DNA of 64,000 nt, from NCBI RefSeq assembly GCF_041378895.1, contig NZ_CP144212.1:1039501-1103500 (forward strand), given 5' to 3'. The notes beneath the pieces were generated by a model that ran no database searches, was not told where the DNA came from, and saw only the letters and a program-made list of their open reading frames with translations. A program made the translations under genes and the position numbers. Of this stretch, positions 1 through 9,299 are shown piece by piece. This DNA comes from Dechloromonas sp. ZY10. Lineage in GTDB: Bacteria > Pseudomonadota > Gammaproteobacteria > Burkholderiales > Rhodocyclaceae. Every line of letters begins with the position of its first letter. Position 1 is the first letter of the stretch.

Positions 1-1
1 G

Positions 2-1297
2 GCCGAGGAAATCCTGCTTGAGGCCTTGCTCAAGGACCCCCACCGGATTGCGATTCATGTCAAGCTGTTGGAAATTTATGCGCAGCGGCGCAGTCTGAAA
101 CAGTTTGAAACCCTGGCTGGCGAAGTTTATGCCCAGACGGGGGGGCAGGGGCCGGAGTGGGCCAAGGTGGCCGCTTTGGGGGCTGGTATCGATCCCGGCA
201 ATCCGCTCTATTCGGGTGCTCAGGCAACCGCTGCAGCGGCGACGGCAACGGCAACGGCTTTTTCCCCGGAGGCGACGATGATCGTCCAGCCGGAGGACAA
301 TCCTCAGCTGACTGCCGCGCCGGTTCCGGTCGAATCCGTGATCGAGCCCGAGTTGCCGTCGGTGGAAACTTCGAGCCTCGATTTCGATCTGGGCGAACTG
401 CCGGCCGAGATGCCGCGGGTGACCGAGGCACCGCAGACAGACGGCAATCTGCTCGACTTCGATCTGGGGGCGCCGCAGCCTGAATTGACTCAGCAGGTTG
501 AGCCTGAGGCGGTTGTCGTTGATGAGGGTAATCTTCTCGATTTCGATCTTGGCGAAGCCGTTGCCGTTCCGGCAATCGGCGAGGTGCCAACTGAACAGGC
601 GGGCAATGAACTGGACTTTGACCTCGATTTGCCGCTCGCTTCGGAACCTGAGGTGACCGAGGCGCCGATCCTGCCAGCACTCGATGAAACGGTAAGGACT
701 ACTGCGGCACCGCTCGAAATGTCGATTCCCGACATCAATCTCGATCTTGCCGACTTGCCGCCGGCTACTGAAGCGCCGCTTGGTGAGTTTGACCTGCAGC
801 TTGATCTTCCGGCCGAACCCGAGCCGGCCCTGACGGCCGCGCCGATCCTGCCGGAAACGGCTCCGGACGACGTAGTCCTCGAGTTTGATCTGGGCGATCT
901 GCCAGCGACAAGCTCCGAGGCTGCAACTCCGGCACCTGCCGAGGACAACGCGCTGGCGGTCGATCTTGATCTCGACTTCGATCTTGATCTGCCGGCTGCT
1001 GATGCTTCGCCGGCAGAAGTCCCAGCAGCGGCACCGCTACCGGAATTCGATCTCGGCGACCTTGATCTGGACCTGGCGGTGACTGCCCCGGCAGAAGCCG
1101 AGGTGGCTCCGGCCAGCGGCGAGATCGTGCGCGATGCGCACTGGGAGGAGGTCAATACCAAGCTCGATCTGGCCAAGGCCTACGAGGAAATGGGTGATCT
1201 GGAAGGGGCGCGCGAGCTGCTCAATGAAGTGGTTGGCGAGGGCACTCCTGACCTGGTGGCGCAAGCCCAGGAAGTGCTGTCGCGTATCGCGGGCTAA
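2..1297 (+). CDS. fimV: FimV, C-terminal part (5' end outside window)
   Basis: This is the C-terminal part of the inner-membrane polar hub protein FimV. The frame is open from base 2, so the start lies upstream of the window. In this family the protein has a periplasmic LysM region, one membrane segment and a long acidic cytoplasmic part that works in type IV pilus function and polar organisation. The sequence shows a TPR-like segment first (residues such as HVKLLEIYAQRR), then a long acidic linker with about nine copies of a L-D-F-D-L-G type motif alternating with Pro/Ala/Glu-rich spacers. It ends with the conserved FimV C-terminal TPR cap (NTKLDLAKAYEEMGDLEGAR). It sits upstream of truA, a common arrangement in beta- and gammaproteobacteria. 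The family call is secure; the exact function in this organism is inferred. Confidence 0.93.
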   Translation, partial: AEEILLEALLKDPHRIAIHVKLLEIYAQRRSLKQFETLAGEVYAQTGGQGPEWAKVAALGAGIDPGNPLYSGAQATAAAATATATAFSPEATMIVQPEDNPQLTAAPVPVESVIEPELPSVETSSLDFDLGELPAEMPRVTEAPQTDGNLLDFDLGAPQPELTQQVEPEAVVVDEGNLLDFDLGEAVAVPAIGEVPTEQAGNELDFDLDLPLASEPEVTEAPILPALDETVRTTAAPLEMSIPDINLDLADLPPATEAPLGEFDLQLDLPAEPEPALTAAPILPETAPDDVVLEFDLGDLPATSSEAATPAPAEDNALAVDLDLDFDLDLPAADASPAEVPAAAPLPEFDLGDLDLDLAVTAPAEAEVAPASGEIVRDAHWEEVNTKLDLAKAYEEMGDLEGARELLNEVVGEGTPDLVAQAQEVLSRIAG

Positions 1298-1331
1298 GCC
1301 CTGGCGCGGTAGAATCGCGCACTACCCATGG

Positions 1332-1361
1332 ACATGGCCCCGCAAGGGGCTGTGTGCTTTT
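1332..1361 (+). terminator. Probable terminator after fimV
   Basis: The stem is ACATGGCCCC / GGGGCTGTGT (10 pairs, two of them G-T) closed by a GCAA tetraloop. A run of five T follows 6 nt after the stem. It lies 34 nt after the fimV stop and just before the next start codon, so the downstream gene may depend on read-through or on a promoter nearby (a TAGAAT box is at 1311-1316). Confidence 0.6.
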
Positions 1362-1373
1362 TGAGGAACCGTT

Positions 1374-1982
1374 TTGCATCCTTCTGCCCGCCTCGCCCTA
1401 TGGCTGCTGGCCGTGCTCGCGGCGCAAGCCCTGCACATTCCAACGCTGCTGGTGCTGGGGGCCGGTGCCTTGCTGGCAACGGCCGGGGCGCTTCCTCTGT
1501 GGCTCGGTTATTGCCGGCGTGCGCGCTGGCTGCTGTTGACGCTGTGGCTGGTTCTCGCCTGGCATGCGCCGGGCGAAGCCTGGTTCGAGCAGGCCTGGCT
1601 ACCGACGCGCGAAGGCGTGGCGCTGGCCAGCGAACAGGCGATTCGTTTGTTGACTGTGCTTGCTTGTCTGGCCTGGGTTTATGCGGCGGGCGGGCGAGCC
1701 GGCATGCTGGCTGGTCTGTGGGGCTTGCTGGCACCCTGGCAGCGGCAAGGCGGTGCCGGCGAACGGCTGGTGGTGCGTCTGGCGCTGGTGCTTGAACATG
1801 CGCAGCAAGCGCATCCTCCCGGTGTGTGGAAGGAGTGGTTGGCGGCGGGCGGGAATATTCCACTGGCGGCGCCGCCGGTGCTGCGCCTGGAAGTGCCGCG
1901 CTGGGGCTGGCGTGATAGCGGTGGCTTGTTGTTGGCTGCGCTGGCTCTGGGCAGCTTGTTGATCGTCGACGGAATGCTGTGA
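1374..1982 (+). CDS. Small membrane protein, possible CbiQ/EcfT-like
   Basis: This is a hydrophobic protein of 202 residues that I do not recognise firmly. It starts at a TTG six bases after a good GAGGA ribosome site, and its TGA overlaps the truA ATG by one base. Hydrophobic segments lie at about residues 5-20, 22-46, 48-64, 82-100 and 183-200. The central stretch (GLLAPWQRQGGAGERLVVRL, then A-L-V-L-E-H-A-Q-Q-A) recalls the coupling helices of CbiQ/EcfT energy-coupling factor proteins. However, no ABC ATPase or substrate subunit is adjacent and the protein is shorter than typical EcfT, so transport is only a suggestion. Its position between fimV and truA and its one-base overlap suggest co-translation with truA. 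Confidence 0.6.
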   Translation: MHPSARLALWLLAVLAAQALHIPTLLVLGAGALLATAGALPLWLGYCRRARWLLLTLWLVLAWHAPGEAWFEQAWLPTREGVALASEQAIRLLTVLACLAWVYAAGGRAGMLAGLWGLLAPWQRQGGAGERLVVRLALVLEHAQQAHPPGVWKEWLAAGGNIPLAAPPVLRLEVPRWGWRDSGGLLLAALALGSLLIVDGML

Positions 1983-2770
1983 TGAGAATTGCTCTCGGAC
2001 TTGAATACTTTGGCCACCGTTTTCGCGGCTGGCAGAGCCAGGCCAGCGGCGGTACTGTGCAGGACGCGCTGGAAACGGCGCTGGCACAGATCGCGGCCGG
2101 GCCGGTGGCGACGCTGTGTGCCGGGCGCACCGATGCTGGCGTGCATGCGACGCAGCAAGTGGTGCATTTCGACGTCAGCGTTGAGCGGCCGCTGACCGCC
2201 TGGGTGCGCGGGGTCAATACGCATCTGCCAGATGGTGTTGCGGTGCGCTGGGCGCAGCCGGTCGATGACGAGTTTCATGCCCGCTTCTCGGCGCGCGGTC
2301 GGCGTTACCGCTACCTGCTGCTCAACCGGCCGCAGCGGCCCGGGCTGTGGCAGGGGCGGGTCGGCTGGTATCACGGCGAACTCGATCTGGGTGCGATGCA
2401 GGTGGCTGCTGCGCGCTTTATCGGCGAGCACGATTTCTCGGCCTTCCGCGCCGCCGAATGCCAGGCCAAATCGCCGATCAAGACCATGAGCCAGGCGACG
2501 GTCCGCCGTTGCGGCCCGCTCCTGGTCTTCGATTTTGCCGCCAGCGCCTTCCTCCACCACATGGTGCGCAACCTGGTTGGTACGCTGGTGCACATCGGCA
2601 AGGGCGCGCAGCCGGCCAGCTGGGCCGACGAGTTGTTGCAGATGCAGGATCGCAAGCTGGCAGCACCGACCTTCGCGCCCGATGGCCTGTATTTCCGGGG
2701 GCCGGTGTACGAAGCTCACTGGCAACTGCCCGACCCGGCGGACGACCTGATCGACGCATTTTTACTGTAA
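1982..2770 (+). CDS. truA: tRNA pseudouridine(38-40) synthase TruA
   Basis: TruA converts uridines 38-40 of the tRNA anticodon arm to pseudouridine in the cytoplasm. The protein is 262 residues, normal for the family. It carries the signature GRTDAGVHA with the catalytic Asp at residue 51, the N-terminal segment G-L-E-Y-F-G-H-R-F-R-G-W-Q, and the later R-Y-R-Y and H-H-M-V-R-N motifs. The ATG at 1982 overlaps the preceding stop (TGATG). A GTG at 1979 is also in frame but less likely. It belongs to the fimV-truA-trpF run. Confidence 0.97.
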   Translation: MRIALGLEYFGHRFRGWQSQASGGTVQDALETALAQIAAGPVATLCAGRTDAGVHATQQVVHFDVSVERPLTAWVRGVNTHLPDGVAVRWAQPVDDEFHARFSARGRRYRYLLLNRPQRPGLWQGRVGWYHGELDLGAMQVAAARFIGEHDFSAFRAAECQAKSPIKTMSQATVRRCGPLLVFDFAASAFLHHMVRNLVGTLVHIGKGAQPASWADELLQMQDRKLAAPTFAPDGLYFRGPVYEAHWQLPDPADDLIDAFLL

Positions 2771-2782
2771 AACCCGCGCTGC

Positions 2783-2828
2783 CACGGTCGACGGCGAAAA
2801 ATGGGCAAAATCCCGGTCGACCGTGAAA
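2783..2828 (+). repeat. Split copy of the GGTCGACC palindrome family
   Basis: CACGGTCGAC at 2783-2792 and its exact reverse complement GTCGACCGTG at 2816-2825 flank a 23-nt spacer in the truA-trpF gap, starting 13 nt after the truA stop. The arms equal the two halves of the palindrome seen intact at 14780, 32012, 33909 and 44554. It could fold as a 10-bp stem, or be a copy split by insertion of the spacer. Confidence 0.7.
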
Positions 2829-2881
2829 GCCGCAATCCGCCGGTGATTGTTCCTCAAACCGTTTCCCCGGAAGTGTTCCCG

Positions 2882-3508
2882 ATGACCCGAATCAAAATCT
2901 GCGGCCTGACCCGCGAGGCCGATGTCGATGCTGCAGTGGCGGCGGGGGCCGATGCCCTTGGCTTCGTCTTTTATCCGCCCAGCCCGCGCTACGTCAGCCC
3001 GCAGCGGGCGGCCGAACTGGTGGCGCGGGTGCCGCCCTTTGTCGAGACGGTTGGCCTGTTCGTCAATGCTGCGCCGGCAGAGGTGCTGGCGACTTGTGCG
3101 GCGGTGCCGCTCAATCTGCTGCAGTTCCACGGCGACGAGGACGCCGCTTATTGCCAGCAGTTTGCGCGCCCCTGGCTGAAAGCGGCACGGGTGAGGCCGG
3201 GGTTGAATCTGCTAGAATTCGCGCGCTCGTTCGCGGCAACGCGCGGCTTGTTGCTCGACGCCTTCGTCGAGGGTTACGGCGGCGGCGGCCACGTGTTCGA
3301 CTGGACGCTGATTCCGCCCGACCTGCCGGGGCATTTGATCCTTTCCGGCGGGTTGACCGTGGATAACGTCGGCGACGCGGTCGCTCGCGTGCGGCCGGCG
3401 GCGGTCGATGTCTCTTCCGGCGTCGAAGCGAGCAAGGGCATCAAGGATCACCAGAAAATGGCGGCCTTCGTCGCTGCCGTCAGGGCAGCCGAGCGGACGG
3501 CCGCTTAG
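2882..3508 (+). CDS. trpF: Phosphoribosylanthranilate isomerase TrpF
   Basis: TrpF catalyses the Amadori rearrangement of phosphoribosylanthranilate in tryptophan synthesis. It is a single-domain TIM barrel of 208 residues. The catalytic Cys is residue 7 (KICGLT) and the catalytic Asp is residue 126 (LLLDAFVEGYGGGG). The phosphate-binding end shows S-G-G-L-T and D-V-S-S-G-V-E. I chose the ATG at 2882 because it follows GGAAG by 8 bases and matches the family start. An in-frame ATG at 2801 would add 27 residues encoded by the palindrome region, which is unlikely. trpF leads into trpB and trpA. Confidence 0.96.
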   Translation: MTRIKICGLTREADVDAAVAAGADALGFVFYPPSPRYVSPQRAAELVARVPPFVETVGLFVNAAPAEVLATCAAVPLNLLQFHGDEDAAYCQQFARPWLKAARVRPGLNLLEFARSFAATRGLLLDAFVEGYGGGGHVFDWTLIPPDLPGHLILSGGLTVDNVGDAVARVRPAAVDVSSGVEASKGIKDHQKMAAFVAAVRAAERTAA

Positions 3509-3561
3509 GAAGTCGGGGCGCACGCGTAGCGGGCGCCGGTTTGCAGACGCAGAGAGAAAAA

Positions 3562-3627
3562 ATGCGTAAATCTGCGGGTGGCATCACCCGGACGTGTTGG
3601 CGGCGCCATCTGGCGAATCATCCCTGA
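3562..3627 (+). other. Possible short leader ORF upstream of trpB
   Basis: A 21-codon ORF with a purine-rich upstream stretch (GAGAGAAAAA) lies in the 170-nt gap between trpF and trpB. It encodes one Trp, at codon 13 (T-C-W-R-R-H). A short hairpin CGGGTG-GCAT-CACCCG (3575-3590) lies inside it. Only one Trp codon is present and no T-tract terminator follows, so classical trp attenuation is not supported. It may be chance. Confidence 0.2.
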
Positions 3628-3678
3628 ACCCGGGAGCCATCCCCGTTCGCGTCCATTTTTTCTCCAAGGAAGATTGCC

Positions 3679-4896
3679 ATGTCCCAGAATTCGACCACCG
3701 CTCCCTATGCTTTCCCCGATGCCCAAGGCCACTTCGGCCCCTACGGTGGCGTCTTTGTTGCCGAAACCCTGTTCGGCGCGCTCGACGAACTGAAGGCCGC
3801 TTATGCGGCGGCGCAGGCCGATCCGGCTTTCCGCGCCGAGTACGATTACGAACTCAAGCACTTCGTCGGCCGCCCGTCGCCGATCTATCACGCCAAGCGT
3901 CTCTCCGAGATTTGCGGCGGCGCCCAAATCTACCTCAAGCGCGAAGACCTCAACCACACCGGCGCGCACAAGGTGAATAACTGCATCGGCCAGGCCCTGC
4001 TCGCCAAGCGCATGGGCAAGCCGCGCGTCATTGCCGAAACCGGTGCCGGCCAGCACGGCGTCGCCACCGCAACGGTTGCCGCCCGCTACGGCTTCGAATG
4101 CGTGGTCTATATGGGCGCCGAGGACGTGCGCCGCCAGGCGGCCAACGTCTATCGGATGAAGCTCCTCGGCGCCACCGTTGTGCCGGTCGAATCCGGCTCG
4201 AAGACGCTGAAGGACGCGCTCAACGAAGCGATGCGCGACTGGGTGACCAACATCCACAACACCTTCTACATCATCGGCACCGTCGCCGGCCCGCATCCTT
4301 ATCCGATGCTGGTCCGCGATTTCCAGAAAATCATCGGCGAGGAGTGCCTGGAGCAGATGCCCGAAATGGCCGGGCGCCAGCCGGATGCGGTGATCGCTGC
4401 GGTTGGCGGCGGTTCCAACGCGATGGGCATTTTCTACCCCTACATCAACGTCCCCGGCGTTCGCCTGATTGGCGTTGAGGCAGCGGGTGAGGGCGTCGAT
4501 ACCGGCAAGCACGCGGCCTCGCTGACCGCTGGCGTCCCCGGCGTGCTGCACGGCAATCGCACCTACCTGCTGCAGGATGGCGATGGCCAGATCATCGAGA
4601 CGCATTCGGTCTCGGCCGGCCTCGACTATCCCGGCGTCGGCCCCGAGCACGCCTGGTTGAAGGACCTCGGTCGCGCCGAATATCAGCCGATCAAGGACGA
4701 CGAAGCGCTTAAGGCCTTCCACGACCTGTGCCGGCTCGAAGGCATCATTCCGGCGCTCGAATCCAGCCATGCGCTGGCCTACGCGATGAAGCTGGCGCCG
4801 TCCCTGGCCAAGGACAAAATCCTGCTGGTGAACCTGTCCGGTCGTGGCGACAAGGATATGCACACCGTTGCCGAAAAATCCGGGATCCAGTTCTAA
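3679..4896 (+). CDS. trpB: Tryptophan synthase beta chain TrpB
   Basis: TrpB condenses indole with serine to give tryptophan, using pyridoxal phosphate, in the alpha2-beta2 complex with TrpA. The protein has 405 residues. The PLP-binding Lys is residue 98 in [11 protein letters not shown] and the phosphate loop is G-G-G-S-N-A-M-G. The N-terminal [13 protein letters not shown] signature is present. The ATG follows a strong AAGGAAG ribosome site. trpA follows after 27 nt, so the two subunits should be made together. The 170-nt upstream gap holds the small ORF listed separately. Confidence 0.98.
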   Translation: MSQNSTTAPYAFPDAQGHFGPYGGVFVAETLFGALDELKAAYAAAQADPAFRAEYDYELKHFVGRPSPIYHAKRLSEICGGAQIYLKREDLNHTGAHKVNNCIGQALLAKRMGKPRVIAETGAGQHGVATATVAARYGFECVVYMGAEDVRRQAANVYRMKLLGATVVPVESGSKTLKDALNEAMRDWVTNIHNTFYIIGTVAGPHPYPMLVRDFQKIIGEECLEQMPEMAGRQPDAVIAAVGGGSNAMGIFYPYINVPGVRLIGVEAAGEGVDTGKHAASLTAGVPGVLHGNRTYLLQDGDGQIIETHSVSAGLDYPGVGPEHAWLKDLGRAEYQPIKDDEALKAFHDLCRLEGIIPALESSHALAYAMKLAPSLAKDKILLVNLSGRGDKDMHTVAEKSGIQF

Positions 4897-4923
4897 GCCG
4901 CCCGCTCACGCCAGGAGAAAAAC

Positions 4924-5730
4924 ATGTCGCGTATTCAAAACACCTTTGCCCGGCTCAATGCGCAAGGCCGCAAGGCGCTGATCCCCTTCATCACCGCCGG
5001 CGATCCGGCGGGCGAACTGACCGTGCCGCTGATGCACGCGCTGGTCGAAGCCGGCGCCGACATCATCGAACTCGGGGTGCCGTTTTCCGATCCGATGGCC
5101 GACGGCCCGACCATCCAGCGCGCGTCCGAGCGGGCGCTGGCCAAGGGCATGAGCCTGCGCAAGGTGCTGCAGCTGGTCGCCACTTTCCGCAGCGCCGACG
5201 ACAAGACGCCGGTGGTGCTGATGGGCTACGCCAATCCGATCGAGGCGATGGGGCAGCAGAGCTTTGCCGAAAAGGCCGCGCAGTCGGGTGTCGATGGCGT
5301 GCTGGTGGTCGATTACCCGCCGGAAGAAGCGGTCAGCTTCGGTGCTGCGATCAAGGCCAAGGGCCTCGATCCGATTTTCCTGATCGCGCCGACGTCGACC
5401 GTGGAACGCATCGAACAGGTCGCCGAAATCGCCTCGGGCTATGTGTATTACGTGTCGCTGGCCGGGGTGACCGGTTCCGGCGCCTTGAATGTCGACGCCG
5501 TTGCCGAGAAACTGCCGGCAATTCGGGCCAAGACCGGCCTGCCGGTCGGCGTCGGTTTTGGTATCCGCAACGCCGAAACGGCGGGGCGCATCGCCGGTTT
5601 TGCCGACGCCGTCGTGGTCGGTAGCCGGATTATTGAAGAAATCGAGAAGTCGACCGTGGAAACGGCATGCGCCAACGTCAAAGCGTTGGTCGCCGATCTG
5701 CGGCGCGGGATGGATGAGGTTAAAGCATGA
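4924..5730 (+). CDS. trpA: Tryptophan synthase alpha chain TrpA
   Basis: TrpA cleaves indole-3-glycerol phosphate to indole and glyceraldehyde 3-phosphate and channels indole to TrpB. This is a 268-residue TIM barrel. The catalytic residues Glu49 ([11 protein letters not shown]) and Asp60 (DPMADGP) fall at the same numbers as in the well-studied enteric enzyme, and the phosphate loop G-F-G-I-R is present. The gene starts after an AGGAG site, and its last bases overlap accD as ATGA, so accD translation is probably coupled to it. Confidence 0.98.
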   Translation: MSRIQNTFARLNAQGRKALIPFITAGDPAGELTVPLMHALVEAGADIIELGVPFSDPMADGPTIQRASERALAKGMSLRKVLQLVATFRSADDKTPVVLMGYANPIEAMGQQSFAEKAAQSGVDGVLVVDYPPEEAVSFGAAIKAKGLDPIFLIAPTSTVERIEQVAEIASGYVYYVSLAGVTGSGALNVDAVAEKLPAIRAKTGLPVGVGFGIRNAETAGRIAGFADAVVVGSRIIEEIEKSTVETACANVKALVADLRRGMDEVKA

Positions 5731-6593
5731 GCTGGGTCAATAAAGAAAACTCCCCCAAAATCAAGCGCGAGCAGGGTTCGCGCCGCGCCAACATGCCGGA
5801 AGGCCTGTGGCACAAATGTAGCGCCTGCGAAGCAGTGCTCTACGCCACCGACCTGGAAAGCAATCTGCAGGTCTGCCCCAAGTGCGGCCACCACCACCGC
5901 CTGTCGGCGCGCGCCCGCCTGGAAGTACTGCTCGACGCCGATGGCCGCAACGAAATCGGTGCCGAAGTCGGGCCGATTGATACGCTGGAGTTCAAGGATT
6001 CCAAGTCCTATCCGCAGCGTCTCGAAGGCGCCAGCCAAAGCACCGGCGAGCGAGATTCGCTGGTGGTGATGCAGGGCACGCTGAAGTCCCTGCCGGTGGT
6101 TGCCGCCGCCTTCGAGTTCGAATTCATGGGCGGTTCGATGGGCTCGGTGCTCGGCGAACGTTTCGTGCGTGGCGTCAACGCCGCCATCGAAAGCAAGTCG
6201 GCTTTCATCTGCATCACCGCTTCCGGCGGTGCGCGGATGCAGGAAGGCCTGTTCTCGCTGATGCAGATGGCCAAGACCAACGCTGCGCTGGCCAAGCTGG
6301 CCGACGCTGGCCTGCCTTACATCGCGATCCTGACCGATCCGACCATGGGCGGCGTGTCCGCCTCCTTTGCCTTCGTCGGCGACATCGTCATTGGCGAGCC
6401 CGGCGCGCTGATCGGTTTTGCCGGCCCGCGCGTGATCGAACAGACGGTACGCGAAAAGCTGCCGGAAGGCTTCCAGCGTTCCGAGTTCCTGCTGGAGAAG
6501 GGCGCCATCGACCTGATCGTCGACCGGCGCGAAATGCGCGAAAAACTGGCCCAGCTGCTGGCCCAGCTGCAAAAACGTCCGCTCGCGGCTTGA
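5727..6593 (+). CDS. accD: Acetyl-CoA carboxylase carboxyltransferase beta subunit AccD
   Basis: AccD is the beta subunit of the carboxyltransferase that makes malonyl-CoA, the first committed step of fatty acid synthesis. The 288-residue protein has the N-terminal four-Cys zinc ribbon (C31, C34, C50, C53) and the crotonase-like carboxyltransferase core (GGARMQEG, then M-G-G-V-S-A-S-F-A). The 4-bp ATGA overlap with trpA is visible. The trpA-accD-folC order is a conserved proteobacterial neighbourhood. accA is not in the window. Confidence 0.97.
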   Translation: MSWVNKENSPKIKREQGSRRANMPEGLWHKCSACEAVLYATDLESNLQVCPKCGHHHRLSARARLEVLLDADGRNEIGAEVGPIDTLEFKDSKSYPQRLEGASQSTGERDSLVVMQGTLKSLPVVAAAFEFEFMGGSMGSVLGERFVRGVNAAIESKSAFICITASGGARMQEGLFSLMQMAKTNAALAKLADAGLPYIAILTDPTMGGVSASFAFVGDIVIGEPGALIGFAGPRVIEQTVREKLPEGFQRSEFLLEKGAIDLIVDRREMREKLAQLLAQLQKRPLAA

Positions 6594-7924
6594 GTCAGGC
6601 AATGCAGACGCTCGCCGACTGGCTGGCCCACCTCGAAGGCCTGCACCCCAAGGGGCAGGCCGGGATCGAACTGGGTCTGGATCGCATCCGCCGGGTCAAG
6701 GACGTGCTTGGGCAGCAACAGCACTGCCCGGTGATCATCGTCGGCGGCACCAACGGCAAGGGTTCAACCTGCGCCTACCTGGAAAACATCCTCAAGCACG
6801 GTGGTTACAAGGTCGGCTGCTACACCTCGCCGCACCTGCTCGCCTATAACGAGCGGGTCCGTGTCGATGGCCGGCCGATTGACGACGCTGCCTTGTGCGC
6901 TGCCTTTGCCCGCGTCGAAGCCGCGCGGCTGACGGCGGGGACCGATGGTGGGCCGGAAACCCTGACCTACTTCGAATTCGGCACGCTGGCCGCCTGGGAA
7001 GTCTTCGCCGCCGCCGGGATCGAGGTCGCGGTGCTGGAAATCGGGCTCGGCGGCCGCCTTGACGCGGTCAACGCCTACGAACCCGATATTTCCATCGTTA
7101 CCGGGATCGCCCTCGATCATACCGACTGGCTGGGGCCCGACCGCGAGGCCATCGGCTTTGAAAAGGCCGGCATCTACCGCGCTGGCAAGCCGGCCTTCTG
7201 CGCCGATCCCAACCCACCGCAAAGCCTGCTCGACCACGCCGCCGCCATCGGTGCCGATCTGCACCTGCTCGGCCGCGATTTCGGCTTCGAGCGGCCGGCG
7301 GCCGAAGCCTCGGAAAACCGCCTGCAATGGCGCTGGTGGTGCAAGAAGGACGGACAATTGCTCAAGCGCTCGCTGGCTTACCCCGGCCTGCGCGGTCCGA
7401 CCCAGTTGCTCAATGCCAGCGTCGCCTTGGCAGCGCTGGAAGCCTTGACCGCGCGTTTACCGGTGACCATGCAAGCGATCCGGCCGGGCTTGATCGAAAC
7501 CGAACTCGCCGGTCGCTTCCAGGTCTTGCCGGGCAAACCGGCAATCGTCCTCGATGTCGGCCACAATCCGCAGGCGGTCGCGGTGTTGGCCGGCAATCTG
7601 TCGAACATGGGTTTTTTCGACCGTACCCACGCGGTGGTCGGGATGCTGGCCGACAAGGACATCGCCGGTGCCTTGCAGCCGCTCAAGGGGCGCGTCGACT
7701 ACTGGCACCTGGCAACGCTGGACGGCCCGCGCGGCACGGCGGCCGAGGCGCTGGCGGCGATTGTCGCGGACGGCGACCTGGGCGGCGAGGTGTTTTGCCA
7801 CCCGTCGCCGGAGGCCGCCACCGAGGCTGCCAAGGGCGCAGCGGGCGAAAGTGATAGAATTCTGATCTTCGGTTCTTTCCTGACGGTCGCCGGCGCCTTG
7901 CGCGTACTGCGTCCGCAATCCTGA
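6590..7924 (+). CDS. folC: Bifunctional dihydrofolate/folylpolyglutamate synthase FolC
   Basis: FolC adds glutamate to dihydropteroate and to folates with ATP. The P-loop GGTNGKGST is at residues 52-60. The Mur-ligase-type core motifs ([24 protein letters not shown]) and the C-terminal D-V-G-H-N-P-Q segment follow. Length is 444 residues from a TTG at 6590 that overlaps the accD stop as TTGA. An in-frame ATG at 6602 is the alternative and would remove four residues; neither has a strong ribosome site, so the start is uncertain. The SPOR gene follows after 3 nt. Confidence 0.95.
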   Translation: MSQAMQTLADWLAHLEGLHPKGQAGIELGLDRIRRVKDVLGQQQHCPVIIVGGTNGKGSTCAYLENILKHGGYKVGCYTSPHLLAYNERVRVDGRPIDDAALCAAFARVEAARLTAGTDGGPETLTYFEFGTLAAWEVFAAAGIEVAVLEIGLGGRLDAVNAYEPDISIVTGIALDHTDWLGPDREAIGFEKAGIYRAGKPAFCADPNPPQSLLDHAAAIGADLHLLGRDFGFERPAAEASENRLQWRWWCKKDGQLLKRSLAYPGLRGPTQLLNASVALAALEALTARLPVTMQAIRPGLIETELAGRFQVLPGKPAIVLDVGHNPQAVAVLAGNLSNMGFFDRTHAVVGMLADKDIAGALQPLKGRVDYWHLATLDGPRGTAAEALAAIVADGDLGGEVFCHPSPEAATEAAKGAAGESDRILIFGSFLTVAGALRVLRPQS

Positions 7925-7927
7925 GGC

Positions 7928-8716
7928 ATGGAAGACAACGACCCGCAACAGCATCTGAAAAAACGCGCCCGTCGCCGTCTGGTCGGCGCGGTCGCTTTCG
8001 CCTCGGTGGTCGCCGTGGTGCTGCCGACGATCATGGATCAGGAGCCGCGCCAGCCGGTGCAGGATGTCGAAATCCGCATTCCCGGCCAGGACGAAAAGCC
8101 TTTTGCGCCAAAGTTTGCGCAGGCACCGGTCGATTCGGTGGCCCAGGCCGAAGCGCCTCAGCGCGCCCCGGCGCAGGCCCCCGAGGCTACGCCTCCTTCT
8201 CCCCCGCCGGTGGTCGTCGCGCCGGCAACCCCCGCCGTTGCGCCCAGTGCCCGGTTGGTCGAAGCCGTGCCGGCCAAGGCCGAGCCGCTTGCTGCTGCAA
8301 AACCGCCGGAAAAGCCCGCCGACAAGCCTGCACTTGAAGTCAAGGCCAGCAAGCCGGCCGACAAGCCAAGCGACAAGCCGGCAGAAAGACCCATTGCCAA
8401 GCCCGATGAAGGCAAGCGGGCCGCCGCAATCCTTGCTGGCCAGTTCGGCGAGCCCGCTACTGCGGCGCCGCCGGTCGCGGCCAAAGGCGGAGAGCATCTG
8501 GTACTGATCGGAGCCTTTGCCAACGAGGGGAATGTCAAGATTCTCAAGAGCAAGCTCGGCGAACTCAACATCAAGACGTATACCGAACCGCTCGATACTC
8601 CGCAGGGGCGCAAGATTCGTCTCCGCGCCGGGCCTTTCCCGAGTCGCGATGCGGCTGAAAAAGCCCTGGAAAAAATGCGCCGGATCGGTGTTTCCGGCGT
8701 CGTCGCTCCCCGCTGA
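7928..8716 (+). CDS. SPOR-domain membrane protein (DedD-like)
   Basis: This is a bitopic cell-envelope protein of 262 residues. It has a short basic cytoplasmic N-terminus (KKRARRR), one membrane helix at about residues 18-35, a long Pro/Ala/Lys-rich periplasmic linker with K-P-A-D-K-P repeats, and a C-terminal SPOR domain from about residue 185 (L-V-L-I-G-A-F-A-N-E to G-V-V-A-P-R). SPOR domains bind denuded septal peptidoglycan, so a division role like that of DedD is likely. The folC-dedD-cvpA-purF context supports orthology with DedD. It ends with a one-base overlap (TGATG) with cvpA. The family is clear; the exact name is inferred. Confidence 0.88.
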   Translation: MEDNDPQQHLKKRARRRLVGAVAFASVVAVVLPTIMDQEPRQPVQDVEIRIPGQDEKPFAPKFAQAPVDSVAQAEAPQRAPAQAPEATPPSPPPVVVAPATPAVAPSARLVEAVPAKAEPLAAAKPPEKPADKPALEVKASKPADKPSDKPAERPIAKPDEGKRAAAILAGQFGEPATAAPPVAAKGGEHLVLIGAFANEGNVKILKSKLGELNIKTYTEPLDTPQGRKIRLRAGPFPSRDAAEKALEKMRRIGVSGVVAPR

Positions 8717-9207
8717 TGACCATCTTCGATTACATCGTTCTTGCCATTGTCGGCTTCTCGCTGCTCTTCGGGCTGTGGCGAGGCGTCGTTGGCGAAATCA
8801 TCGCGTTGCTGGCCTGGGCGTTGGCGGTATTTGCTGCCGTTGAATTCGGCGCCGTGATCGGCGCGCATGCCTTCGACGGTATGGCCGACCCGGCGATGCG
8901 AACGCTGGCCGGCTGCGTATTGATTTTTGTCAGCGTTCTGGTGCTTATGGCGCTGGTGCGGATGGCCGTGCGCAGCATGGTCAAGGCGCTCGGTTTGTCG
9001 GTTTCGGATCGTTTGCTCGGCATGGTGTTCGGTGTGGCGCGCGGGCTGCTGGTCGTGCTGGTGCTGGTGGCACTTGGCGGCATGACTTCAGCGCCGCAGC
9101 AAAACTGGTGGCGGCAGGCAAGTTTGTCGCCGGCCATGGAAATTGCGGTGCTGGCCTTGCGGCCCTGGTTGCCGGATGATCTGGCAAAGCGGATCAAATT
9201 TGGTTAA
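8716..9207 (+). CDS. cvpA: CvpA family membrane protein
   Basis: This 163-residue inner-membrane protein is of the CvpA (colicin V production) family. It has four predicted membrane segments at about residues 3-22, 27-48, 60-82 and 102-122. The N-terminal signature (T-I-F-D-Y-I-V-L-A-I-V-G-F-S) is typical. In enterics cvpA lies directly before purF and has been linked to envelope stress resistance; its molecular role is not settled. Here purF starts 92 nt downstream. Translation is coupled to the SPOR gene by TGATG. Confidence 0.92.
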   Translation: MTIFDYIVLAIVGFSLLFGLWRGVVGEIIALLAWALAVFAAVEFGAVIGAHAFDGMADPAMRTLAGCVLIFVSVLVLMALVRMAVRSMVKALGLSVSDRLLGMVFGVARGLLVVLVLVALGGMTSAPQQNWWRQASLSPAMEIAVLALRPWLPDDLAKRIKFG

Positions 9208-9299
9208 ACGGAAGGTTGACCGTGAATGCGGGCCGGTTTCAGCCGGTTCTCAACGCATCAGCCTTCTTACTCGATTTAAATACTAGGCAGGAAAAGATT

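Noticed and set aside
3505-4863. 452-codon ORF opposite trpB
   Set aside because: Antisense to a canonical trpB with all catalytic residues; a product of codon bias.
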